From the NCBI GenBank assembly GCA_035443825.1, contig DAOMNN010000007.1, positions 8,629 through 72,628 on the forward strand: 64,000 nucleotides of DNA. Direction: 5' to 3'. The DNA comes from DAOMNN01 sp035443825. Its GTDB lineage: Bacteria; Pseudomonadota; Gammaproteobacteria; Burkholderiales; Rhodocyclaceae. The notes beneath the pieces are model-generated. The model had not been told where the DNA came from and did not search any database. It worked only from the letters and a program-made list of their open reading frames with translations. A program made the translations under genes and the position numbers. Below, in pieces: positions 44,398 through 52,485 of this stretch. Numbering within the stretch: position 1 is the first letter of the stretch; every line of letters begins with the position of its first letter.

Positions 44398-46996
44398 TGG
44401 TGAAGGCCAGATCCACGCGCACTGGCACGCGCACTACCTCGACCTTGGTGTTGGCATCGCGGGCAGTCAGCCAGTAGTCCTTGTTACGATCGTACGATCC
44501 CGCCAGGACGGTCAGGAACACCGAGCGCTTACGCTCATCGAGGAGTTGCGAGTCACTGTCGAAGGTCAGGGTCTGTTCATTGCTGATCAGTCGGTCGCCA
44601 TCGCGCAGGGCGATCACGACGGTCCTCCCCAACACGCGCGCCGACACGGCTTCGGTCTGGATGAAGGTGAAACGCTGCGTGTTGGTGACCACTTTGTTCG
44701 ATGCACCGAGCAGGCTGAATTCCACGAAGCGCGTCTTCTCCTTGTCGGATTCGCTCTCGCGCACTGTGATGACCGGCACCACGATCTCCTGCGGCATCGC
44801 GCTGCCATGGACGAAGCGCGCGCCGCCGGCAAAGTGGAAGCGGCTCGCGCCCTTGGGGACCCAGAAATCCAGGCTCCCATCCGGCTCGGTACCGGCCGTT
44901 ACTGCCGTATTGCCGCACCACGCCTTGGGCGATGAGCCGATACCGCGCCCCAGCAGGTAACGCTTCTTCGCCCGCAGCGTGCCTTCCGGCTGCACTTCCA
45001 GCGCAGACTTGTCAGCAGCCGCTAAAGGCGCATCCTGATAAATGAAACCGTGATCGGCCGTCACCAGCACGATCGAGCCGTTCAGGCTGTTGATGATGAA
45101 ACCCACGATCTGGGAGAGCTGCGCCAGCGTCTCCTCCACGGCGCGGAAGGTCAGCCCCTCGGTTGCCTGCTTGTCACCCAGTGCATCGATATGGTCGTGA
45201 TACACGTAGACCACCCGCTGGTCGCGCACCACTGCCCGCCCCTTGTCCTTGCCCAGCGCCAGCAGCGCGTCCGCCTTGATCGCCATGCCGCCATGTCGCG
45301 CCAGTTGGGCGCTTCGTTGTTCCAGCGTCGCCACCGGCTGCCCGTCCGCCAGCACTTCCACGCTATCGTTCTGTTTGTAGTCGAGGGTTTCATGCGGCAG
45401 CAGGGCGGCCATGCCCAGAGCGGTGTAGCTCGGCAGCACCCCGAGTTGCGCGCCAAGCCGGGCCTTGAAGCGGCTGCGGCTGTTGAGCAACTGCGTCAGC
45501 TCCTCTGCCGCCTCGAAGCGAAACGCGTCCGACACCACCACGAACACCCGCCGAACGCCGTCCTCAAGCAAGGGCGCGACCTGAGACCTGTAGAAGTCGC
45601 ACTGCCTGGATAGACCGGCGACCGCCCAGTGCTCGAGCAGGCCATGATCACCACCCAACACCTTGTCCCACGCAGCGCCCAGTTGGGGCATGAACCAGCC
45701 GGTGTAGATCTCCTCGATCCGGGTCCGCAGTTCGTGCAGCACGGCCCAGCCCATCGGCTCGACCGCATCGGCTGCAAAGTGAAAATGCCGGTACAACTGA
45801 TCGAAGCGGAAGAATTCGGTACGGTACGCGTTCAAACCGTCCTCCGCGCTGGCAAAACTGAATCCGCCTTCGTGACGCGCCTTCAGGTCAAGAAACTCTG
45901 CGGCCGCCTCCACGGCGTCATAGCACGCCCCCAATGCGCGTGCCTGGCCGGAACTCTGGGCAAGTACGGGACTCGCCCAATGGCCGTCGCGGCGACGCGC
46001 AATCAAGGTCTGTATCGCGTCGTCATGCGAAGCTGCCCCGGACAGGACGCGATCCTTCAGATCCTTCAGGATGCGTTGCTCGACCGAGGCGAAGGTCATG
46101 GTTTCGGCCAGCTGTTCGGCCGACAGGCACGCCAGGACGTTGTCCAGCGCAATGTCACGGGCGACCTGAGCGGATATCGCGTTATAGGTCTCGAAAGCAC
46201 CGATATCGCTGCGCCAGCGCGACGCGAGAATGGCCGCGTTGGCCGCGAGCGCGCGTTCCCGCAGCACGAAGTGCTTGAGCGGCTCTGGGGCCGGCGCGTC
46301 CAGCGAGCGGCAGAAATCCGTTACCAGCACCCGGTATAGCAAGTCGCGCAAAGACGGGTCGCGATCGGACCAATAACCGAGTTCCCGCTCCGCCAAGGAC
46401 CAGAACGCGTCGGCAAGCTCATTGCTCTCGATGTCCTGCCATGCTTTCGGCGAGATTTCCAGATCCACCACGCCCCCGTCGACGAAACCAGTGAGCACTT
46501 TGAGCAACAGGGACAGAAAATCCGCCTGCTCGGCGCGCACCAGCACCGCCAACATCTTGCGGTCAAGCGCCTCCGCATCGTCGTCGGCCACCACCAGGCG
46601 GCGCAATCGCTCCACGCGATCCTTCGCGCGCAGAAACTTGGCTCGCGCCTTCAGGTGCGGACGCAGCTTCTGGCTGGTCAGACCCAGGTCCTCGAGCAGC
46701 ATCGATGTCGAGTCCGCCCGGAACGCCTTGCCGCGCAGACGCAGGTCCAGCAGCCAGTCGCGCGCGGGCTCCGGTTCTGCGGCCGGACTGTAGAGCAGCC
46801 AGCGTGAGCCGGGATCGCGCTCGATATCGAGCTTGATCTTCAGCGCGGACGTGCGATCCAGACGCACCACATTCACCTGCGCCAGACGAAGTCCGTCAAC
46901 CCACGCAGAGAATTCACCGTCGGGGTCATCCCAGAACAGTATCCGCTGGCCGGCGAACTGGGCTTCCAGTGCCTCGATAATCCTTTGATGACTCAC
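44387..46996 (-). CDS. pglZ: BREX-1 system phosphatase PglZ type A
   Basis: An 869-residue PglZ, the alkaline-phosphatase-superfamily component of BREX. The C-terminal half holds the metal-binding elements VVSDAFRFEAAEELT (about residues 491-505) and VTADHGFIYQDAP (about 650-662). The N-terminal half is helical. It is a core BREX factor with unclear substrate. The GTG at 46996 (MSHQRIIEALEAQFAG) is taken as the start; the ribosome site is weak. The GTPase-like gene ends 138 bases upstream, and brxL overlaps downstream. Confidence 0.94.
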   Translation of the reverse strand: MSHQRIIEALEAQFAGQRILFWDDPDGEFSAWVDGLRLAQVNVVRLDRTSALKIKLDIERDPGSRWLLYSPAAEPEPARDWLLDLRLRGKAFRADSTSMLLEDLGLTSQKLRPHLKARAKFLRAKDRVERLRRLVVADDDAEALDRKMLAVLVRAEQADFLSLLLKVLTGFVDGGVVDLEISPKAWQDIESNELADAFWSLAERELGYWSDRDPSLRDLLYRVLVTDFCRSLDAPAPEPLKHFVLRERALAANAAILASRWRSDIGAFETYNAISAQVARDIALDNVLACLSAEQLAETMTFASVEQRILKDLKDRVLSGAASHDDAIQTLIARRRDGHWASPVLAQSSGQARALGACYDAVEAAAEFLDLKARHEGGFSFASAEDGLNAYRTEFFRFDQLYRHFHFAADAVEPMGWAVLHELRTRIEEIYTGWFMPQLGAAWDKVLGGDHGLLEHWAVAGLSRQCDFYRSQVAPLLEDGVRRVFVVVSDAFRFEAAEELTQLLNSRSRFKARLGAQLGVLPSYTALGMAALLPHETLDYKQNDSVEVLADGQPVATLEQRSAQLARHGGMAIKADALLALGKDKGRAVVRDQRVVYVYHDHIDALGDKQATEGLTFRAVEETLAQLSQIVGFIINSLNGSIVLVTADHGFIYQDAPLAAADKSALEVQPEGTLRAKKRYLLGRGIGSSPKAWCGNTAVTAGTEPDGSLDFWVPKGASRFHFAGGARFVHGSAMPQEIVVPVITVRESESDKEKTRFVEFSLLGASNKVVTNTQRFTFIQTEAVSARVLGRTVVIALRDGDRLISNEQTLTFDSDSQLLDERKRSVFLTVLAGSYDRNKDYWLTARDANTKVEVVRVPVRVDLAFTNDF

Positions 46997-47134
46997 ATCG
47001 CTATCCAGAAATTTTTACAGAACACGCGAAATCAGCACGAGATAGCCCCAGCCACGATCAATGACGGGTTGAGCAACCCTGCAATGCTCGTATTTACCAC
47101 GTAGTTTCGCCGGATGGTGAGGGTATCCCGGACA

Positions 47135-48007
47135 TCAACGCTCCTTAGTCGCACCGAGCGCCTTCTCGGCAAAGAACTTCAAGATTCGCCCCACGAATGG
47201 CACCGGCATCCTGTTTCCGACCTCCTGCAACAGGTCCGGGATGTGCGCAATAGCAGCGTCACGCACGGCTTTGGGTACGCCCATTCGCTTCATAAGGTCA
47301 TAGGCCGATTCGTTGACCTGCCGGCGGCAATTCTGCGGCAGGCCAGCGATTTCGACGAACTCGTTCCAGATTCTCGAAAGGGCATCGCTGAAGGAGGTGC
47401 CCGTTCCCTCACCGTAAATCTTCTCGGGCTCGAGCAGAGCATTGCGCACGATCGAAGCCATCAGTGCCTCGCGCGACTGCTCGCGCAGGGGGACGTAGTG
47501 CGCCTCAAGTGGCCCGGCCGACGCAAAGCAGCAGGGAATCAGCTCGCGATAGCGGTAACTGGCAAACGCCGAGCGATTGCGCTCAACCCAGTCACCCATG
47601 GAGTCCTCGTTCTCGCACCCAGCCACGGCAAGGATCACCGGGATCCGCCCCCGTGTCATCTTCTTCACGAAGAACGCATAGTCGTCCTCGTGCTCCTTGG
47701 TGATGCGAGTGGCACGCGAGACATGGATCAGCAGACTGAAGCCGTCCTTCGCCTTCTTGAGCAACTCGACTATTTCGATGATCGCCTTGTCCGCCGGCAC
47801 CGTTCCCTCGGTGCTCTCGTGCAGGCCCACCGTGTCGATCAGTTCGATCCTGTGCCCTTCTACGGTGAAAGGCACGTATGCATGTGACTTGCTCGTCACG
47901 CCTCGCGCGTCATTATCCGTGGGCCGCGTGAGCCCGGTCAGCACATTGCACAAACTGGTCTTGCCCGAGCCGGTCGCCCCGAATACGAGTACCCGAATCT
48001 TGTTCAT
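47135..48007 (-). CDS. P-loop GTPase-like protein inside the BREX operon
   Basis: A 290-residue protein. The N-terminal G domain has a clear P-loop GATGSGKTSLCN (residues 10-21), a switch II DTVG (about 58), and a degenerate G4: where NKxD is expected the sequence reads VAGCENED. A helical C-terminal domain (about 185-290) has no recognised family. GGGAGG precedes the ATG at 48007. It is flanked by unusually long gaps (180 and 138 bases) compared with the tightly packed core genes, so it looks inserted. It is not a recognised core BREX gene; an accessory or regulatory role is a guess. Confidence 0.8.
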   Translation of the reverse strand: MNKIRVLVFGATGSGKTSLCNVLTGLTRPTDNDARGVTSKSHAYVPFTVEGHRIELIDTVGLHESTEGTVPADKAIIEIVELLKKAKDGFSLLIHVSRATRITKEHEDDYAFFVKKMTRGRIPVILAVAGCENEDSMGDWVERNRSAFASYRYRELIPCCFASAGPLEAHYVPLREQSREALMASIVRNALLEPEKIYGEGTGTSFSDALSRIWNEFVEIAGLPQNCRRQVNESAYDLMKRMGVPKAVRDAAIAHIPDLLQEVGNRMPVPFVGRILKFFAEKALGATKER

Positions 48008-48187
48008 TTCAACGCCTCCCACATGTACGTCTTCTTCATTTGGGGGGCGCTTTCTTTCTTGCCCCGACGTGCCAGAGAAATCAGAAAAAAACCCGATCAG
48101 AGTCAGGCCAAGGTACATCTACTTCATCGTCCAGCCCTCTCGGTCACGAAGCACACACATGCACTGATGAATGCGTAATGCATGCTC

Positions 48188-51100
48188 TCACTCATCCGCT
48201 GCCCCACCCGTCACGGCCTTCACCTCGGCCAGCAAATCCCCAAACTTGCCGTAATTCACCTTCACCCCGTCATCCAGATCCAGGCTGATGCGCATGTCGG
48301 CGTAGTGGCGGAGCTTTTCGTCGTAGGCGAGGAGTTCGACGTGTTTCTTGCGCAGCTTCTCGATCTGCTTGTTGAGCTTGTTGCGGGCGGCGGTGCTGGG
48401 GGCGGCGGTGGCGTCTTTTTCCAGCATCTCGATGCGGGCCTGCATTTTGCCGGTGAGCGGCACGACGTATTCGGCGCGCAGGCGGGCGAGCGTGCCATCA
48501 AAGTAGCGGTGCAGGTAGACCAGCGCCTGGAAGGCGCCCTGTTTGCCGCTGGAGAACAGCCAGTAGATCGGGCGCTTCTTGTAGGTCTGCAGGTGGTCAT
48601 TGAAGAACTTGTCGGCCAGATAGCGGCGGATGGTTTCGTCCGGCGTCTCGCTGGCCTTCCTGCCCAGGCTCTCGGCGAACCAGGCCATGTTCTCGTCCAG
48701 CGTGTCGGGGCCCCACACGGCGCGCAGGAACTCGCGCACGCGGATGGCTGCGTCGTCCTCGAACCAGAGTTCGTCGGTGATCGGCACGATGCCGTCGGCG
48801 TCGGCAGGGAAGGTCTGGTAGCGGGTCGCATCGAAGCCGACATTGCCGGCGTGGGCGTAGATCAGGCCGGGTTCGTCGAGGCTGTAGCGGCCCATCATGC
48901 AGCCCATGGCGTAGGAGATCAGGCTGCTGCAGTCTGATTCACGATCCGCACGAGCTAGTACCACCTGTTCTGCGGGAACTTCAGGGTCGAGTTCATCCTG
49001 GAGTCCATATGCTTCTATGAAGATACGGTTATTTTCCTCTTCCAACGCCAAAGCACGATTGACCTCGTTCTCCAAAGCGTCACGGCGAGTCACCCAATCG
49101 TTAGCTATCACTTGATTCGTACCTGACAGCAACCCATTACTTTCAAAAGCTATGGCAGTTTCTGCCGCACTCCAGTCAGCTTGATAGATCTCAAGCAAAG
49201 CTCTACTTCCTTCAACGTTCTCGGGCGTATCCACGGAAACCGGGAGCGACAACACATTTTCCACATTCATTGCAAGCGTTGGATTCAGGCAGCCAACCAG
49301 ATGATCAGCAACACATGAATTCATGAAACTCAACGCCGTCATCAATTCCTCTTCACTATCACTCTTTGGAAAGATGGTCGGCGAAACAGAATTATACTTT
49401 ACCCCGCTTGGTAGAGCCCTAAAGCTACTAGTTGCTTTAGAGGTAACAATAGTCCAAGTAATTCCATTTCTTTCCCAAACATATTGAGGAGAAATGCGTG
49501 AAATTTTATCTTTTTTATAATGCGACCTTGCCGAATCTGTCCACCTAATGACATTCTCTACATTTCCGAAGAACTTCCTAAAACCCCCTCCTTTTGAACA
49601 TAGGCACCATGTACCTCCTGTATCAATGTCGCGACGGCGCACTTCCCACCATAAACGCATGTAGAGCGAATCATTTCCGGTCTTACAGGGCCCCTCAGAG
49701 AAAAATCGATCACCTAGACGGTTACTATTCGAGAAAATATTTCGAACATGCTCACTAGCCCAATATGAAATGGGGCTTCCTGGCAGTTTATGGAAATCAT
49801 CCCCTATAGAATAGCCAGACCTCCCATTTCGAGGAGGAAAGAATTTTGGAACTCCATCATATGTTAAACCCTCATGATTCGCATAACAGAAATTTGCGAC
49901 AATCTTTTCTACTTTATTATTTAGAAACGTAAAAGCAACAACCCCAAAACTTATCCCCATTGCGGTCGGAGACTTCCCTTCATAAGGAAGATGAAACATA
50001 TTTTGAACACTACTTCTTCCTAAAATCTCCAGTCGAAAGTCTTCGAACGAAGAAAGGAACATCCAGCTTTGCATTGTTACCATCGAAACAAATCCGTTTC
50101 GCTTGGCAAACCAAAACGCTCGGCTCATAAACATAGCGAAGGCATCGGATTTAGTGGTTGAGTAGAGTTCTTGCGCAAATTCTTTTAGGGTTTCATTTAT
50201 GGCTTTCCCGCCCATATACGGCGGATTCGCCACCACCGCATCGTACTTCCGCCCCAGCACCCGCGTCTGCTCCACCAGCGGCATCAAGTCCTGCGCCGCC
50301 GCCTGCGCATACAAATCCCCGGTCTCGCTCTCCTTCACCAACGCCTCCACCACCGCAGGCAGTTGCGCATTCAGCTCGTCCGGAATCTGGATCAGCGAAC
50401 CGAAGGTCTTGGCGTGTTCGAAGGTGTCGAGCAGCGCCTTGACGGTGCCGCGCTGCACGTCGAAGGGCGCCAGGTGGGTGGCGAGTTCGTCCAGGTCCAG
50501 CCCCTTGCTCTCCTGCAGACTCAGCACGTTGAGCCGGGGCGGGTCGTTGAACAGGCGGCGGTCGTCGGCGCGGGCCTTCATCAGCAGCGCGAAGCCGGCG
50601 AGCTGCGTGGCGCGGTCGTCGATGTCGAGGCCGTAGAGGTTCTTTTCCAGGATCAGGCGCGGGATGTCGCGCAGGCGGTAGCCGCGTTCCAGGTAGATGC
50701 CTTTGAGCAACGCGTAGGCTTCGACCAAGATGTGGCCGGAACCGCAGGCGGGGTCGAGCACGGTGATGGACTCGGGGTTGAGGCTGCCGCCGTCCTCGGC
50801 CATGCGGGTCTGGATGAGGGCGTCGAGCTGGGCGTTGACCTCGGGGGCCTGCTCGGCGGGCTCGATGTAGTACGGCCATTCACGCTTGAGCGTGCTGGCC
50901 GGGTTGGCCATCAGCCACAGGCGGCCGACGCTGTTCTGCACCAGGTATTGCACGATCCAGTTGGGGGTGAAGAGCTGGGTGGCAGCGGGGATATCTTCGC
51001 TCTTGACCACCTTGCCGATGACCTGATCCTTCTTCTCGCTGATGTAGAACTGGTAGAGCCAGCCGATGATTTCGACCTCGGCCCAGTCTTCTTCCGGGAT

Positions 51101-51709
51101 CTCGGCGACCAGTTTGGCGATGACCGAATCGGTGCGCAGCAGGTTGTCGGGCAGCAGCAGCTCGGTTTCGTCGTCGATGCGCTCGAAGAGGAAGGGCATG
51201 GCGGTGGAGAGCGCGTTGCACTGGGCGACCAGCAGCAGGCGGTAGAGCTCGCCGTCCTTGTTGCCGGCGAGCTTGAGCTCGGCGATGTGGGCAGCGTCCA
51301 GCCCGGGCAGTTCGCGGCTGGCGGCGAGATCCGCCGCGTGGGCGAGGATGTCCGGCAGGCCGCCGGCGGTGGCGCTGGAGAGCACGCGGTGACCGTGGCC
51401 GAGGTAGTCGTGCAACTCCATATAGCGCAGCGCGGCGAAGCGGTTGAACCAGGTGTAGGCCACCGCCTCCATCGTGTAGCCAAACCCGTCGCGCTGGATG
51501 CGGCGCACCAGGCGCTCGCGCTGCTCCGCAACACGGGCGGGCCATTCGCGCCCGGCGATCAGCACCACGTCGCCACGCCGCTCGGCCGGCAGGGCTGCAA
51601 ACACGCCGGCGGATTCGGAAAGGCCGAGTAGGTTGGCGCGCTGGGTGACGGCGGCGATGAAGTCCTTGCGGGCTTGGGGGGCGTAGGTTTTGAGTTTGGC
51701 TTTGTTCAT
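48188..51709 (-). CDS. pglX: BREX-1 system adenine-specific DNA methyltransferase PglX
   Basis: A 1173-residue methyltransferase that marks host DNA (N6-adenine) and gives BREX its sequence specificity. The SAM-binding motif DPACGSGHILVEAY is at about residues 315-328 and the catalytic NPPY in VVANPPYMGGKA at about 493. Residues of roughly 500-920 (about 48940-50205) are encoded by DNA far richer in A+T than the rest of the gene; this block covers the target-recognition part. Start 51709 has a weak ribosome site. It lies between the toxin-antitoxin pair and the GTPase-like gene. Confidence 0.95.
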   Translation of the reverse strand: MNKAKLKTYAPQARKDFIAAVTQRANLLGLSESAGVFAALPAERRGDVVLIAGREWPARVAEQRERLVRRIQRDGFGYTMEAVAYTWFNRFAALRYMELHDYLGHGHRVLSSATAGGLPDILAHAADLAASRELPGLDAAHIAELKLAGNKDGELYRLLLVAQCNALSTAMPFLFERIDDETELLLPDNLLRTDSVIAKLVAEIPEEDWAEVEIIGWLYQFYISEKKDQVIGKVVKSEDIPAATQLFTPNWIVQYLVQNSVGRLWLMANPASTLKREWPYYIEPAEQAPEVNAQLDALIQTRMAEDGGSLNPESITVLDPACGSGHILVEAYALLKGIYLERGYRLRDIPRLILEKNLYGLDIDDRATQLAGFALLMKARADDRRLFNDPPRLNVLSLQESKGLDLDELATHLAPFDVQRGTVKALLDTFEHAKTFGSLIQIPDELNAQLPAVVEALVKESETGDLYAQAAAQDLMPLVEQTRVLGRKYDAVVANPPYMGGKAINETLKEFAQELYSTTKSDAFAMFMSRAFWFAKRNGFVSMVTMQSWMFLSSFEDFRLEILGRSSVQNMFHLPYEGKSPTAMGISFGVVAFTFLNNKVEKIVANFCYANHEGLTYDGVPKFFPPRNGRSGYSIGDDFHKLPGSPISYWASEHVRNIFSNSNRLGDRFFSEGPCKTGNDSLYMRLWWEVRRRDIDTGGTWCLCSKGGGFRKFFGNVENVIRWTDSARSHYKKDKISRISPQYVWERNGITWTIVTSKATSSFRALPSGVKYNSVSPTIFPKSDSEEELMTALSFMNSCVADHLVGCLNPTLAMNVENVLSLPVSVDTPENVEGSRALLEIYQADWSAAETAIAFESNGLLSGTNQVIANDWVTRRDALENEVNRALALEEENNRIFIEAYGLQDELDPEVPAEQVVLARADRESDCSSLISYAMGCMMGRYSLDEPGLIYAHAGNVGFDATRYQTFPADADGIVPITDELWFEDDAAIRVREFLRAVWGPDTLDENMAWFAESLGRKASETPDETIRRYLADKFFNDHLQTYKKRPIYWLFSSGKQGAFQALVYLHRYFDGTLARLRAEYVVPLTGKMQARIEMLEKDATAAPSTAARNKLNKQIEKLRKKHVELLAYDEKLRHYADMRISLDLDDGVKVNYGKFGDLLAEVKAVTGGAADE

Positions 51710-51771
51710 GTGTTGTTGTTCTTCAGCGTCCTGCGCCCGATTGGCCGGGGCAACGAATGGAAAGTGGGCGG

Positions 51772-52146
51772 TCAGGCGGCGTGAAGCAAGGAGGCATCGA
51801 CGCGCACGACGATGTCGTCCCAGGGCACGAACACCCTGCCCTGCACGTCCTTTTCCACCAGGCCGTGTTCGACGAGCTTTTGCACATCGGCATGGACATT
51901 GGAATAGTTGCGTGACAGGTGCTTGGCCACCGCGTAGACCGAGAGCGGGCCGCTGCGCTTGATCTCGCGCAGGGTGTCTAAGCGGCGCGGGGGGAGTTCC
52001 GCGAGCAGATGCACGGTGTCGGCGAAGTTGAGGTGGTAGTCGCCGGGCGGCTGTTCGTTGCCCGCCTCGATCCGGTTGGCGAGGTCGAGCAGGCTGTTAC
52101 GGGTTTCGGTCCAGTTGGCGATACCGATGATTGCGGTGTTGGCCAT
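51772..52146 (-). CDS. TumA-like antitoxin / winged-helix DNA-binding protein
   Basis: A 124-residue MarR-like winged-helix protein of the HVO_A0114 type. The recognition-helix region reads GPLSVYAVAKHLSRNYSNVHADVQKL (about residues 65-90), split over a hinge. In databases such proteins are the antitoxins paired with TumE/DUF6516 toxins. CGGAGG precedes its ATG. It starts two bases past tumE, so the two are coupled. It likely represses its own operon. Confidence 0.8.
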   Translation of the reverse strand: MANTAIIGIANWTETRNSLLDLANRIEAGNEQPPGDYHLNFADTVHLLAELPPRRLDTLREIKRSGPLSVYAVAKHLSRNYSNVHADVQKLVEHGLVEKDVQGRVFVPWDDIVVRVDASLLHAA

Positions 52147-52148
52147 GA

Positions 52149-52448
52149 TCAGAGTCCTCCGAGCGCTTCGATGTCGGCGAGAAAATCGAGGATGAGCCGG
52201 GGTACGGAGACGAAGGTGTAGTCCGCGGCATGCTCGTCCGGGCCGACGTGCTTGTGATCACCCTTGCCGGCCTCGTTGTCGTAGCGCACCAGCGTGCGGC
52301 CGTTGCGCCCGGCGTACAGCCGGTACTTGTAGCCATGCGACGAACCGGCCACCGGCGGTGCCACCGCCCAGATGACGACCTCGACGGTGAGGCCGTTGGG
52401 CCAGGTCTCCTTACGGCGTTCGATCAGCGTCGCAGGCATATATTGCAT
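52149..52448 (-). CDS. TumE/DUF6516-like toxin
   Basis: A 99-residue protein of the TumE-type toxin family (DUF6516). Family-like features are the N-terminal LIERRKETWPNG, the centre YRLYAGRNGRTLVRYDNEAGKGDHKH split at DNE, and a C-terminal helix DFLADI. Toxin activity is known for some family members, with the DNA-binding neighbour as antitoxin. Toxin-first gene order matches the family. It sits between brxC and pglX on the same strand. Start 52448 or the Met at 52439 are possible. Confidence 0.78.
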   Translation of the reverse strand: MQYMPATLIERRKETWPNGLTVEVVIWAVAPPVAGSSHGYKYRLYAGRNGRTLVRYDNEAGKGDHKHVGPDEHAADYTFVSVPRLILDFLADIEALGGL

Positions 52449-52458
52449 TATCCGGATA
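52449..52458. promoter_or_regulatory. short palindrome at the tumE start, possible operator
   Basis: TATCCGGATA is a 10-bp perfect palindrome directly in front of the ATG at 52448, in a short AT-rich patch between brxC and the toxin gene. It is a candidate antitoxin binding site. Short palindromes can occur by chance. Confidence 0.4.
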
Positions 52459-52485
52459 TATCTTCACTACGCAATACACTTCTGG

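Noticed and set aside
48008..48187. extension of the GTPase-like gene to 48118
   Set aside because: The extra 37 residues have no domain match, while the ATG at 48007 has a strong ribosome site and starts directly at the G-domain.
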